A DNA stretch of 64,000 bases from Coriobacteriaceae bacterium AF45-21 (GCA_027682925.1 JAQCYU010000001.1:1-64000); one strand, 5' to 3'; positions 1 to 11,833 are shown, counted from the first letter of the stretch. The notes: generated by a model from the letters alone, not told the origin. Translations and numbers: made by a program.

Positions 1-175
1 TGGCGCCCAGCCTCAGCCGCAGACCGCCAAGCCCGCGCCCCAGGCAAGCGCCCGCCGCGAGAAACCCGCCGGCAAGACCAAAGCCATCGAGCGCCATCGC
101 CCCGGTCGCGTGCGCATGGGCTTGGGCCTAATCGGCCTAGGACTCAAGACGCTCATTACCGGCAAGACGAAATAG
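1..175 (+). CDS. C-terminal end of a Pro/Ala-rich protein of unknown function (partial)
   Basis: The frame starting at base 2 is open from the window edge to a TAG at 173-175. The visible residues are a low-complexity Gln/Pro/Ala/Lys stretch, a basic segment (AIERHRPGRVRMG), then a short Gly/Leu stretch (LGLIGLGLKTLI) and a basic tail. A strong hairpin terminator follows directly, which supports this as a true gene end. The Gly/Leu stretch could be a short membrane or amphipathic segment. The start and any domains lie outside the window, so no function is assigned. Confidence 0.6.
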   Translation, partial: GAQPQPQTAKPAPQASARREKPAGKTKAIERHRPGRVRMGLGLIGLGLKTLITGKTK

Positions 176-185
176 ACGTTTGTAG

Positions 186-230
186 AAGCGCCCCGTATTT
201 GAGGAATGCCTCAGGTACGGGGCGCTTTTC
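186..230 (+). terminator. Rho-independent terminator
   Basis: A 12-bp perfect stem (aagcgccccgta at 186-197 with tacggggcgctt at 216-227) is followed by TTTTC. It sits 11 bases after the stop of the upstream gene. The loop contains a further small inverted repeat (gagg/cctc). Confidence 0.85.
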
Positions 231-275
231 CCTGCTACCATGGTGCGGACAACAACGCGAATGACGGGCAGGAAT

Positions 276-1589
276 ATGAAGCTCACCATAGAATCGATGA
301 CGTATGGCGCCGATGGTCTGGCGCATGCCGATAACGGCAAAGCCGTATTTGTGCAGGGCGCCGTGGCGGGCGACACCGTCGAGGCCGAAATCGTGCAGGA
401 CGGCAAATCGTTTATGCGCGCCCGCGCCACCGAGATTCTGGAACCAAGCCCCGGTCGCATTCAGCCTCCCTGCCCCTTCGTGGGCATCTGCGGTGGCTGC
501 TCGTGGGGCAATCTCTCGCGCACCGCTCAGCTTGCCGCCAAGGAGCAAAACCTGCGCTCCACGCTCGAGCGCATCGGCAAGTTCACCCCTGAGCAAGTCG
601 ACGAGCTGGTGCAGCCCATCCGCCACACCAAGGACGATTGGGGCTACCGCAATAAAATTGAGCTCGAACCGACCGTCGTTAACGGCCGCGTTCGTCTTGG
701 CATGCACGGCGTCGATCCCAGCAAGATCGTGACCGTCGATTCGTGCCCGCTGTTCGATAAGCGCTTCCCCAAGGCACTCAAATCGGTTGTCGGCGCGCTC
801 AATTATCTGAGCGGCAGCCACGACCTGGGCTTGGAGCGCGTGGGCATTCGCGCCTCGCGTCGCACCAAAGCGCTCGAGGTCGCGCTCTGGACGCCCACGG
901 GGTCGTTTCCGCGCTCGCAAGTCTCGCGCGTGCTGGCAGACGCCGCACACCCCACGAGCATAGTGCGCGTTATGAGCAAGGGTGAGAAGAAGACCCGCCG
1001 CGTCTCCAAGGTTGAGATGCTCGCCGGCGAGGGCTCCTGGACCGAGAACATCGCCGACGGCCAGATGCGCCTTTCGGCCCCGTCGTTTTTCCAGGTCAAC
1101 ACCAAGGGTGCCGAGATTTTGATCGAGCTTGTCATGGAAGCGCTCGACCCGCAAGAAGACGAGCTTGCCGTGGACCTGTACTGCGGCGCCGGAACCTTTA
1201 CCCTGCCGCTCGCCCGCCGCTGCGACTTCGTCGCCGCCGTCGAGGCCTACGGCCCGGCCGTGCGCGACCTGCGCCGTAACCTGGAAATCAACAAGCTTGA
1301 TAACGTCGACGTCATTGGCGGAGACGCGGTGCGCGAGTTCCCCGACCAGGATGCCGACGTCTTGGTGGTCGACCCGCCGCGCGCAGGCCTCGCCCCCGAG
1401 GCGATCGACCTTATCGCCAGCACGAGCGCTCGCGATGTCGCCTACGTGAGCTGCGACCCCGCCACCCTGGCACGCGACCTTAAGCGCTTTGTCGAGGAAG
1501 GTACCTTCTCCCCCGTCAAGATCACGCCGGTCGATCTGTTCCCGCAAACCTTCCACTGCGAAACCGTCGTCCACCTCAAGCGTAACTAG
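276..1589 (+). CDS. rlmD: 23S rRNA (uracil-5-)-methyltransferase, RumA/RlmD type
   Basis: Predicted to methylate C5 of a uracil in 23S rRNA using SAM. The N-terminus is a TRAM RNA-binding domain (about residues 1-55). A cysteine cluster, CPFVGICGGC, suits the iron-sulfur site of RumA enzymes, and the C-terminal half is a class I SAM methyltransferase fold with DLYCGAGTFTLPLA. The catalytic and product-release region is visible as VVDPPRAGL and YVSCDPATLARDL, where the Cys is the expected nucleophile. I chose ATG 276 because the TRAM domain begins there; in-frame ATGs at 240 and 261 would add up to 12 residues without an obvious ribosome binding site. Related TrmA/RlmC members act on other uracils, so the exact target base is inferred. 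Confidence 0.9.
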   Translation: MKLTIESMTYGADGLAHADNGKAVFVQGAVAGDTVEAEIVQDGKSFMRARATEILEPSPGRIQPPCPFVGICGGCSWGNLSRTAQLAAKEQNLRSTLERIGKFTPEQVDELVQPIRHTKDDWGYRNKIELEPTVVNGRVRLGMHGVDPSKIVTVDSCPLFDKRFPKALKSVVGALNYLSGSHDLGLERVGIRASRRTKALEVALWTPTGSFPRSQVSRVLADAAHPTSIVRVMSKGEKKTRRVSKVEMLAGEGSWTENIADGQMRLSAPSFFQVNTKGAEILIELVMEALDPQEDELAVDLYCGAGTFTLPLARRCDFVAAVEAYGPAVRDLRRNLEINKLDNVDVIGGDAVREFPDQDADVLVVDPPRAGLAPEAIDLIASTSARDVAYVSCDPATLARDLKRFVEEGTFSPVKITPVDLFPQTFHCETVVHLKRN

Positions 1590-1624
1590 ACCGTTTGCCC
1601 AAGACCACGCCCGATGATTTTTCT

Positions 1625-1674
1625 GGGACGGGGATAAAAAAATTTGTTCTGAATGATTATTTAATCCCCGTCCC
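1625..1674. repeat. Short palindromic element with GGGAC-type arms
   Basis: Arms gggacggggat (1625-1635) and atccccgtccc (1664-1674) are perfectly complementary around a 28-base AT-rich loop. It lies between rlmD and an IS remnant, so it may terminate rlmD transcription. Similar hairpins with GGGGAC in arm or loop occur elsewhere in the window (26586, 29220, 44786 and 46001). Confidence 0.55.
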
Positions 1675-1679
1675 GAAAT

Positions 1680-2083
1680 TGAACCGCCCCCTCATTTCTT
1701 GGACATTAGAAATGGGGGGCTTCTTTATGGACGGGAAAGTCGAACACGACGCCACGCTGAGGACTCTTGCAGCAGAGTTTTGCGACAGGGGATACGGGCG
1801 CACCGAAGGCCGAAGGGCGCCCGGACCCGGCCGGGGCCGGCGGCGCGCGAGGCGAGCTCTTGCGACGGAGCTGCTGCCCGGGCGCCTGAAGGACGAGTTC
1901 TACAGGAACCGGACGTGGCGGAGCTTCGAGGAGTTCAAGCGGGACCTCCACGCCTACACCGTTCACTGGAACAAGAGGAGGCAGGTTAAGCAAAAGGGAC
2001 TGACCCCGGAGGAGTTCCGGAATCAGTCCCCATGTGCGGCATAGGCCGCTAATTGACCCGTCTAAGTTTCGGGGCGCAGTTCA
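1680..2083 (+). mobile_element. Internally deleted IS3-family element
   Basis: The ends are imperfect inverted repeats: tgaaccgccccctcatttct at 1680-1699, against the complement of the right end, which reads tgaactgcgccccgaaactt and finishes at 2083. Ends beginning TG and finishing CA are typical of the IS3 family. Only about 400 bp remain instead of the usual 1.2-1.5 kb, and the interior joins a helix-turn-helix segment to the end of an integrase-type transposase. I see no clear target duplication. It could only move if a full-length relative acts in trans. Confidence 0.7.
1727..2044 (+). pseudogene. IS3-type transposase remnant
   Basis: The open frame starts with a short HTH-like segment (TLRTLAAEFCDRGYGRT). 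It passes through a low-complexity Arg/Gly/Pro join and ends with a typical C-terminus of an IS3/IS150 rve-domain transposase: LKDEFYRNRTWRSFEEF, then HWNKRRQVKQKGLTPEEFR. The DDE catalytic core is missing, so the product cannot transpose. The reading frame extends upstream to 1595 without plausible start signals. This is a deletion derivative, not a functional gene. Confidence 0.7.
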
Positions 2084-2130
2084 TTTCAGCGCCGCCCGAG
2101 AAAGCTAAACGCTTTCTGGCAGGTTGTCCC

Positions 2131-2165
2131 GGGCCGAGGGCGGCCACCTTGATCGCCCTCGGCCC
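2131..2165. terminator. Hairpin downstream of the PTS gene
   Basis: Stem gggccgagggcg (2131-2142) pairs with cgccctcggccc (2154-2165). It lies 55 bases past the stop of the reverse-strand PTS gene. There is no strong T-run on either side, so termination is inferred from the stem and its place. Confidence 0.5.
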
Positions 2166-2219
2166 TCACCCACCTCAACTGCTCCTCAATTACATAGAGC
2201 TGATTGAGGAGGGCGCAAG

Positions 2220-3667
2220 CTAGTGGGCGCCTTCCTCCTCGTCGTTGGGTCGGTAGGTGACGAACTCGATAACAAAGGCCAGGACGGCGGAGATGAGCGA
2301 GGCGATGATCGCGAAGATCATGTGGGAGATCCCGGCGCCACCAGGGGTCCCGTCGATGAAGTTGAGCAGGTTGAAGACGCCGAGGCGCCCGAGATGTACA
2401 TGAGAGCGCCAGTCATTCCCACGATAGCGCCGCCCACGGCGGAGCTCAGGCATGCCACGACGAACGCGCGCTTGTTGGGGAGGGCGATGCCGTAGATGCC
2501 CGGCTCGGTGACGCCGAAGAAGAAGGCGGAGATCATCGCGGGAAGGGCGATGCCGCGGAAGCGCTCGTCCTTGTTTCTGAGGTACATGGCAAAGATGACC
2601 GCTCCGAGTGCGAACCCGTGGCCGATGGTGGCGGCGAGCACGCTATCGTGGCCGAGGGTGTTCAGGTTCATGATGGAGATGGGGATGAGGCTCCAGTGGA
2701 AGCCGAAGATGACGAGGCACATCCACAGTCCGCCGACTAGGGCGCTGCCCAGGACGGAACCAACCACGGGGAGCTGGAAGATGAACGAGAACGCCGCGCT
2801 CAGCAGGTTGGTGATGAGGGTGGCCACCGGGCCGATGATGAGGTAGCCCAAGACGATGGAGACCGTCATCGTGGCGAGCGGGACAAGGAACATCTTGAGC
2901 GCAGCCGGCATCCAGCTCTTGAGCCAGCGCTCAAGGATAGAGCCGAACCACACCATGAGAAGGATGGGGATCACCGAGCTCACGTAGCCGGACACGGGCA
3001 TGATGATGGGGAGCCCGAGGGCGGTGGCGTACCACGAGAACGTGCCGGCCACGCCGAGGTCGATGCTGCCGAGCGCCTCGCCCGAGGTCAGGGCGACCAT
3101 CGTCGGGTAGAGGAGCGCCACGCCGATTGCCACGCCGGTGAACTCGTTCATGCGGAACTTGCGAGCGGCACTGAACGCCAGGGCGACGGGAAGGAAGTAG
3201 AAGAAGCCGTCAGCCACGGTGTAGAGCAGCGTGTAGAGGCCGTCGTTTGCAAAGGCCGGGACGAAGTAGGTGATGAGGGCAAGCAGTCCCTTCATGATGC
3301 CTGCGGCGGCAAGCGGTCCCAGGATGGGCTGGAAGATGCCAGAGATGAGGTCGATGATGACGGAGGCAACGGTCTTATCGCCCTGGGGCTCGTCGTCGGC
3401 GCTTGCGCCGCCCGAGAAGTTGCCGGCCTCCAGGACCGCGTCGTAGACGTCCTCGACGATGTTGCCCACGACCACCTGGTACTGGCCGTTGGCCTGGATG
3501 ACCTGGATGACGCCCTTGAGGGCCTCGATCTTGGCCGTGTTGGCGCGGGACTCGTCCTTGAGTTTGAAGCGCACGCGCGTGATGCAGTGCGCGACGCTGG
3601 CGACGTTCTCGGCGCCGCCTACGTTCTCGAGTATGGATCTGGCCAGGTCGTCGTATTTTTCTGCCAT
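2220..3667 (-). pseudogene. bglP: PTS beta-glucoside transporter EIIBC (frameshifted as given)
   Basis: Membrane permease that imports and phosphorylates beta-glucosides. The N-terminal EIIB domain (about residues 1-90) has the phospho-accepting Cys in HCITRVRF. The rest is the hydrophobic EIIC domain, ending GISHMIFAIIASLISAVLAF with a charged tail. No EIIA domain is fused, so it must be supplied in trans. The ATG at 3667 follows AAGGAG. One base is missing near 2380 (GCCTCGGCG where GCCTCGGGCG is expected), shifting the frame; restoring it gives a continuous 482-residue protein. It is last in an operon after the EamA permease and 6-phospho-beta-glucosidase genes, which matches import, phosphorylation and hydrolysis of the same sugar. 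No BglG-type antiterminator gene is nearby. Confidence 0.88.
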
Positions 3668-3698
3668 TATTTTCTCCTTAGTGATATTGCCCGGGTGG

Positions 3699-6525
<2,827 letters not shown>

Positions 6526-6793
6526 GAAAAACCGAGGAAAAAAGCGAGCCTCTGCCCGCCGTACCTGTGGCGGTCGTTCCCCGAACGGGGCGGTGCTGTT
6601 GGGGACTGTCTCGATCTGTAACAGTTGGGGCTAGTTTTGGTCGATGGATGTTACAGATTGAGATTGTTGAGGATGGGTGGGGGTAGCTAATTCGGACGGG
6701 GCTATTTTAAACATTGGGAAATCGAGCGTGGCAAGCGGAGGTCTTCGGGGTATAAGACGGCTAATTGTATGCCGTTTTTTGAAAGGAACCCTT
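6526..6793. other. Intergenic region between the divergent EamA operon and the DJ-1 gene
   Basis: Apart from the promoter at its left edge I see no gene. It is more AT-rich than its neighbours and should hold the promoter of the forward gene that starts at 6794. Confidence 0.5.
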
Positions 6794-7336
6794 ATGCCCA
6801 GCGTTGCCGTTCTTGCCGCCGATGGCTTTGAAACGATTGAATGCCTGACCATGGTCGATGTCATGCGTCGCGGCGGCGTGCGCGCCACGCTCGTCTCGAT
6901 CATGCCCACGCGCGAGGTCGTAAGCTCGCTGCAGATTCCCGTAACCTGCGACGTACTCTTTGACGAGATTAACTTTAACGAGTATGACTGCGTCGTGCTG
7001 CCCGGCGGTCTGCCCGGCGCCACCAACCTGCGCGCCGACCAGCGCGTCTGCGACGTGGTCTGCGAGTTCGCCGCGACCAAGCACGTCGCCGCCATCTGCG
7101 CCGCCCCGTTTATCCTGGGTGAGCTCGACCTGCTCGAGGGGCGCCACGCCACGTGCTTCCCTGGCTTTGAGAAAAGCTTCCCCAAAGGCGCCTATACCGG
7201 CGAGAAGGTTACGCAAGACGGCAACATCATCACCGCCAGCGGCATGGCCCAGTCGCTCCCCTTTGCGCTTGAGCTGCTGCGCACGCTCGCCGGCGACAAG
7301 GCCGTCGAGAAGGTCGCCGAGGGCATTCAGCTATGA
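6794..7336 (+). CDS. DJ-1/PfpI family protein (YajL/ThiJ-like)
   Basis: A 180-residue single-domain flavodoxin-like fold protein of the DJ-1 group, linked in characterised members to stress protection and glyoxal or covalent-modification chemistry. The nucleophile elbow is visible as HVAAICAAP, with the reactive Cys near residue 99. VVLPGGLPGATNL is the family's Gly-rich strand-turn, and MAQSLPFALELL is the conserved C-terminal helix. ATG 6794 follows GAAAGG; an upstream in-frame ATG at 6677 has no ribosome binding site or homologous extension. The stop overlaps the ATG of maf (ATGA), so the two are translationally coupled. Confidence 0.88.
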   Translation: MPSVAVLAADGFETIECLTMVDVMRRGGVRATLVSIMPTREVVSSLQIPVTCDVLFDEINFNEYDCVVLPGGLPGATNLRADQRVCDVVCEFAATKHVAAICAAPFILGELDLLEGRHATCFPGFEKSFPKGAYTGEKVTQDGNIITASGMAQSLPFALELLRTLAGDKAVEKVAEGIQL

Positions 7337-7914
7337 TTTTGGCTTCGCAATCACCGCGCCGCATCGAGTTGATGCGCGAGGCGGGCTATGACATTCGCAT
7401 CATTCCTGCCGATATCGACGAAACGCCGTTTGATGGCGAGGCCCCGCTTACGCTCGTTGAACGCTTAGCACGCGCCAAAGCCGCCGCCGTTGCCGCCGAG
7501 CATGCCGAGCCCAATGAGCTGACGGTCGCGGCCGACACCATCGTCACCTTTGACGGCAAGATTCTGGGCAAGCCGGCAACCGAGGACGAGGCGCGTACCA
7601 TGCTCCGTGAGCTTTCGGGCCGCACGCACCAGGTCGCAACCGGCGCCTGCATCGTTAAGGCAGGCGATACGGCCGCCCCACATGCCGCCGAGAGCCTGTC
7701 CTTTGTCGATGTGACCGACGTGACGTTCTACGAGCTCACCGACGAGCAGATCGAGCACTACGTCGCCTCGGGTGAGCCCATGGACAAGGCCGGCGCCTAC
7801 GGCATTCAGGGCACAGGAGGACGCATGCTCGTGCATGATATATCGGGCGACTTCTATAACGTGGTGGGCCTACCCATCGCTCGCGTCGCGCGCGCGATTC
7901 AAAAGCTCTCGTAA
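7333..7914 (+). CDS. maf: Maf family nucleotide pyrophosphatase
   Basis: Predicted nucleoside triphosphate pyrophosphatase acting on non-canonical or pyrimidine nucleotides. The N-terminal signature LASQSPRRIELMREAGY, the catalytic-loop element VAADTIVTFDGKILGKP and the conserved end AYGIQGTGG are all present. The length of 193 residues is usual. It overlaps the upstream DJ-1 gene by four bases, so both belong to one transcript. Confidence 0.93.
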   Translation: MILASQSPRRIELMREAGYDIRIIPADIDETPFDGEAPLTLVERLARAKAAAVAAEHAEPNELTVAADTIVTFDGKILGKPATEDEARTMLRELSGRTHQVATGACIVKAGDTAAPHAAESLSFVDVTDVTFYELTDEQIEHYVASGEPMDKAGAYGIQGTGGRMLVHDISGDFYNVVGLPIARVARAIQKLS

Positions 7915-8015
7915 TTGCATCTGGCGCTGGGTATCCCCCAGCGCCTACAATTTTGGCGTACCGTACGGATCCCGACCGGGCACATGGCGCGGCGGAAAAC
8001 CGATAGGAGTTAAAC

Positions 8016-9057
8016 ATGGATACACTGCTCGAGGCCATTGACGTCTGCGATGTCGATGGCTTTTGCTATGGCAACTATACGGACGAGGAGGCCGGCACCG
8101 GTTGCACCGTAATCGTGGCACCCGAGGGCGCCACCGGCGGCGTTGACGTTCGCGGCGGTGCCCCGGCATCGCGCGAAACCGACCTGCTGCGACCCGAGAA
8201 CACCGTCGACAAGGTCCACGCCGTCTGCCTTTCGGGCGGATCGGCCTTTGGTCTGGAGGCCGCAAGCGGCGTCGCCCGCGAGCTCGAGAGCCGCGGCATC
8301 GGCCTTCCCGTCGCCCGCGAGCTCGAGGAGCCGCGGCATCGGCCTTCCCGTCGGCCCCACGCAGGTGCCTATCGTGTGCTCCAGCTGCATCTTCGACCTC
8401 GCCTTTGGCGATCCCACCGTGCGCCCCGACATTGAGGCCGGCATCGCCGCCGTGCGCGAGGCGCTCGACAACACCCCCACCATGCTCGAGCAAGGCAATG
8501 TGGGCGCCGGCACCGGTGCCACCGTAGGTAAGCTCATGGGCCCTGCCACCTGCATGAAGGCCGGCCTTGGCACTGCCGCCGTGGCGCTCGGTCCCGTTAA
8601 GGTAGGCGCCGTGGTTTCGGTCAACGCCTGCGGCAACGTTGTCGACCCCCTCACCGGCGAGTGGGTCGCCGGCATGCGCGCCTCAGCCGATAGCGACCAG
8701 ATCGTCGACATGGAACTCGCAGCCTTTGCCGCCGCCGGATCCATGCAGATGCCGCTCGACCGCACCAACACCACCATCAGCTGCATCGTCACCAACGTGG
8801 GGCTCACTAAGGCCCAGGCCACCAAGGTCTCCCAGATGGCAGCAGACGCCTACGCGCACGCCATTCGCCCCACGCATACCACCAACGACGGCGACACCAT
8901 CTACACCCTCGCCAGCGGCAAACTGGGCGCCCAGGCAAGCGCTGCCGTTCCCCTAGACCTGCTGGGCATGCTCGCCGTAAGGGCCCTACAGACCGCCATC
9001 GTAAACGGAGCCAAAAACGCCAAAACCTCCCACGGCATACCCGGCGCCGCAAAGTAA
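8016..9057 (+). pseudogene. P1 family (DmpA-like) aminopeptidase, frame disrupted by tandem duplication
   Basis: Member of the self-processing Ntn-hydrolase family S58 (L-aminopeptidase/D-esterase). The N-terminal part shows VHAVCLSGGSAFGLEAASG. The C-terminal part shows GNVGAGTGATVGKLMG and NTTISCIVTNVGLTKAQA; in related proteins the nucleophile follows the N-terminal Gly of such a segment after autocleavage. The unit at 8271-8309 is repeated at 8310-8349 with one extra G, so the frame shifts. With one copy removed the protein is 333 residues, normal for the family. The ATG at 8016 follows ataggag. Confidence 0.85.
8271..8349. repeat. 39/40-bp tandem duplication inside the P1 peptidase gene
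   Basis: Copy one (8271-8309) and copy two (8310-8349) begin gtcgcccgcgagctcgag. They differ by a single extra G in the second copy, giving a net +40 frameshift. Confidence 0.95.
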
Positions 9058-9069
9058 ACTAGCTCGTCC

Positions 9070-9194
9070 GGTTGCCCGGTGGGTTTTGGTTATGTTTGCT
9101 GCTCTACAGTCCTGGCTCGCACGAAGAGCACATTAAGTGCTCTTCGGCTCGTGCGGAACTCGCGACAAACATAACCAAACCCCACCGGGCAACC
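9070..9194. terminator. Long nested hairpin A after the P1 peptidase gene
   Basis: Outer arms of 29 bases (9070-9098 and 9166-9194) pair at 28 positions with one G-T wobble; they begin ggttgcccggtgggttttgg. The interior is a second hairpin with core ctcgcacgaagagcac / gtgctcttcggctcgtgcg. It starts 13 bases after the stop and probably terminates transcription. The inner core recurs, inverted, in hairpin B. Confidence 0.7.
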
Positions 9195-9221
9195 TACCAA
9201 CCAGATTCTTTTCAGCCCAGG

Positions 9222-9263
9222 CCCCTGTGTACCGCGCGTCGAAGATCTTCAAATTCAAATAAC
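9222..9263 (+). pseudogene. Remnant of a glycosyltransferase 3' end
   Basis: The forward frame encodes PVYRASKIFKFK and a TAA stop. The intact reverse-strand glycosyltransferase 170 bases away ends LYRLASKIFKFN and stop. The shared DNA (agatcttcaaattcaa) is therefore an inverted copy of a gene end, with hairpin B between the two. I see no further homology upstream. Confidence 0.5.
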
Positions 9264-9287
9264 CTGACAATCGATTCTTATAGCAGA

Positions 9288-9397
9288 GGCCCCTTGGCCT
9301 TTAGTTTGCTACAAGTTCCGCACGAGCCGGAAAGCACTCAATGTGCTTTCCGTGCGAGCAGGACTGTTCGCAGTAGCAAACTAAAGGCCAAGGGGCC
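9288..9397. terminator. Long nested hairpin B, bidirectional terminator
   Basis: Perfect 25-bp outer arms, ggccccttggcctttagttt... (9288-9312) and 9373-9397, enclose an inner hairpin cacgagccggaaagcac / gtgctttccgtgcg. The inner 55 bases match, in inverted orientation, the core of hairpin A, while the outer arms are unrelated. It lies just past the glycosyltransferase stop. Confidence 0.7.
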
Positions 9398-9429
9398 CTG
9401 TCAACCTATCAGCAGCGATTACTCAGCAG

Positions 9430-10460
9430 TTAGTTGAATTTGAAGATCTTTGAGGCAAGACGGTATAGGCCGAGTGTGGTTTTGTCTCCGGCACGACCGC
9501 GGAGGTTAGTGAAGAAGCCGACCACACCGTAACGTGCACGACGATACATACGCTCGTCATAGGCCTTCAAATCATTCCACAGCGTCTTCAGACGCTCATC
9601 GGCACAATCCTCGTTGGAAAGCTTGGTGAGCACCGAGCAGATCGCCATCATCATGGTGAAGTAGCCCATCATGTACGAACGCAGACGCGACGACTCGACA
9701 TCGCTGTACAGGTGGTACGACTCCATCATGATACGCGTAACACGGAACTGCTGGTCCAGACGCTTGACCATCGTGGCCTCGTTGACACTCTGGCCCTCGC
9801 GACCGATAAAGTAGCGATAGAGGTCGATGTCGGCGTAGTACATGGTCTTGCAACGCGGCAGCGGCACGTAGGCGTAGATGTTGTCCACATAGAACGTGTG
9901 CGGCGGCATGGGCAGGTTGGACTCGCGCAGCACATCCGTGCGATAGCACAGGCTGTGCATGAGCAGATTCTGGTCCAAACGGAAATGGCCGATCTGGTCC
10001 CAGGTAAAGATCTTTTTTCGAGGCAGGGCAAACTTGTAACCAATGGCCGTATGCGTACCCTCGTAAACCTTCTCGTACACGTAGTTCGAGATAAACAGGT
10101 CAACGCGCTGATCGCGCTCCTCAAAGCCGCGCAGGATCGAAAGCATGGTCGAAAGGCTGCGCCGTCGAGCCAGTCGTCCGAGTCGACGACCTTGTAGTAG
10201 GTGCCCTGTGCCTCGCGCAGGCCCGAAAGGACGGCGATACCGTGGCCGCCGTTCTCCTGGTGCACCGCACGGATGGTACCGGGATAACGCGCCTCCCACT
10301 CATTGGCTTTAGCTGCCGTCTCGTCCTTGGAACCGTCGTCGACGATGATGATCTCGATATCGGTAGCGAAATTGCTCCCCTCCAAAATGGAGGTGATGCA
10401 ATGGTCCATGTCCTTGGCGGCGTTATACGAGGGAATACCGAATGTTATGACTTTATGCAT
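9430..10460 (-). pseudogene. Glycosyltransferase family 2 (frameshifted as given)
   Basis: Predicted sugar transferase for cell-surface glycan, using a nucleotide sugar. The N-terminus shows the GT-A fold: ITFGIPSYNA, IEIIIVDDGSKDETA, then the DxD region VVDSDDWLDG. One base is missing near 10161, after which the frame continues SLSTMLSILRGFEERD to the end; repaired, it encodes 343 residues. The start at 10460 overlaps the stop of glf (ATGCATAA), so the two are co-translated. Pairing with UDP-galactopyranose mutase suggests transfer of galactofuranose or a neighbouring sugar, which is inference. Confidence 0.82.
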
Positions 10461-11655
10461 GGCAGGCGATAATCTCATCCGAAAGATCGAGGGCGGAATT
10501 GGTCACGGCGTCCATATCGTAGTAACGATACTCGGCCAGACGACCCACCGGGTGGAAGTTCGTCAGGTTCTGGACGCGCTCAAGATAGCGCTCATAGAGC
10601 TCACGGTTCTCGGGCTCAAGAATGGCGTAGTACGGCGTCTCGCCCGAGCCGGGCGTATAGGCCTTGGAGTACTCCTTCATGATGGTGGTCTTGCCGGGCA
10701 GGACCTGACCAGTCATGTTCTTGAACTCGGTGATACGCGTGTAATCCTCGCTCGTGGTGTAATTGACGGTGCCCACAGGCTGGAACTGGTCCATATCGAG
10801 CGTCTCGAACTTCATATCGAGCGTACGGTACGGCAGAGCGCCCAGGTCGAGGTTGAACAGCTCATCGAGCGGACCGGTATAAACGATCTCGCCGCCATAG
10901 ACCTTACCGTCGATCTTGACGGTGGTCTCGTCGATCTCGAAGAGGTCGCGGGCGTCCACGTCGCAGAACACATCAATCAGATCGTGGTCGAGCATATGCT
11001 CGAACAGCGCGGTATAGCCGTCCTGCGGCATGCCCTGGAAGGGAGCCTGCGGGAAGTAGCGGTCATCGTCGCCCACAAAGACGGGAACACGGCCGGTGAT
11101 CGAGGGATCGATCTGGTCGGGCGTCTGGCCCCACTGCTTCATGGTGTAATGCAAAAAGACGTTCTCGTAGACGTAATCAGCGACCTCGGCCAAGTCGGGG
11201 TCGTTCTTCTTACGCAGCTCCATAATGGGCACCTTGACGTCCTTGCCAAAGGTCTCCACGAGCTTCTGATACAGCTCCTCGCCGCGCTCGTCACCAAAGG
11301 CGAGCTTGAGACTCGCGTGGTTGAAGGGCACGGGCATAAGGGTGCCGTTGATGTTGGCGAGCACCTTGTGCTGATAATCCGTCCACTTGGTAAAGCGCGA
11401 CAGGAAATTGTGCACGCGCTCGTTAAAGGTGTGATAGATATGCGGACCGTACTCGTGGATCAGGATTCCGGCCTCGTCAGTGCAGTCATAGGCATTGCCC
11501 GCAATGTGGCTACGGCGCTCCAAAACGGCAACACGATAGCCGATGGTCTCGGCAAGACGGCGGGCGCAAACGGCACCGGCATATCCAGCACCGACGACAA
11601 TCATGTCGTACGCGCCGGCGTTAAAGCCTTCAGGCAGGCCTGAGGTAATCTGCAT
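10453..11655 (-). CDS. glf: UDP-galactopyranose mutase
   Basis: FAD enzyme interconverting UDP-galactopyranose and UDP-galactofuranose, the donor for galactofuranose-containing surface glycans. The dinucleotide-binding motif MIVVGAGYAGAVCARRLAE starts near residue 18 and is followed by AVLERRSHIAGNAYD. The family sequences GPHIYHTFNERV and YTGPLDELF, and the C-terminal FAD-contact region, are present. Its 400 residues suit the family. ATG 11655 is preceded by AAGGAG. It is first in a two-gene unit with the glycosyltransferase and diverges from pta. Confidence 0.95.
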   Translation of the reverse strand: MQITSGLPEGFNAGAYDMIVVGAGYAGAVCARRLAETIGYRVAVLERRSHIAGNAYDCTDEAGILIHEYGPHIYHTFNERVHNFLSRFTKWTDYQHKVLANINGTLMPVPFNHASLKLAFGDERGEELYQKLVETFGKDVKVPIMELRKKNDPDLAEVADYVYENVFLHYTMKQWGQTPDQIDPSITGRVPVFVGDDDRYFPQAPFQGMPQDGYTALFEHMLDHDLIDVFCDVDARDLFEIDETTVKIDGKVYGGEIVYTGPLDELFNLDLGALPYRTLDMKFETLDMDQFQPVGTVNYTTSEDYTRITEFKNMTGQVLPGKTTIMKEYSKAYTPGSGETPYYAILEPENRELYERYLERVQNLTNFHPVGRLAEYRYYDMDAVTNSALDLSDEIIACHA

Positions 11656-11753
11656 CGATACTCCTTGTCAAAAGCCACGGGCTCGTTAGCTGGGCTTTTC
11701 TCGAACATTCTTCGAGACATATTTATCAGAGCGATTATAGCGCTAATGCGTCC

Positions 11754-11759
11754 TATAAT
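11754..11759 (+). promoter_or_regulatory. Candidate -10 box of pta
   Basis: TATAAT lies 128 bases before the pta start in the divergent glf-pta region. No good -35 is evident, so this is only the clearest -10 match. Confidence 0.35.
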
Positions 11760-11812
11760 GAGCTTGCCACACAAGGAAAGCTCAAGCACCGCGGCGTACA
11801 AATTTGAAAGGT

Positions 11813-11833
11813 AAACCCGCTAGCAGCGGGTTT
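11813..11833. promoter_or_regulatory. Small hairpin in the pta leader
   Basis: aaacccgc TAGCA gcgggttt forms an 8-bp stem 54 bases before the pta start. The upstream gene is divergent, so it is not an upstream terminator. A role in leader control is possible. Confidence 0.4.

Noticed and set aside
156..1574. Long reverse-strand open frame opposite the rRNA methyltransferase gene
   Set aside because: High-GC antisense shadow: no domain, no ribosome binding site, and the forward gene has full family motifs. The same holds for long antisense frames opposite bglA, glf, the C69 peptidase and others.
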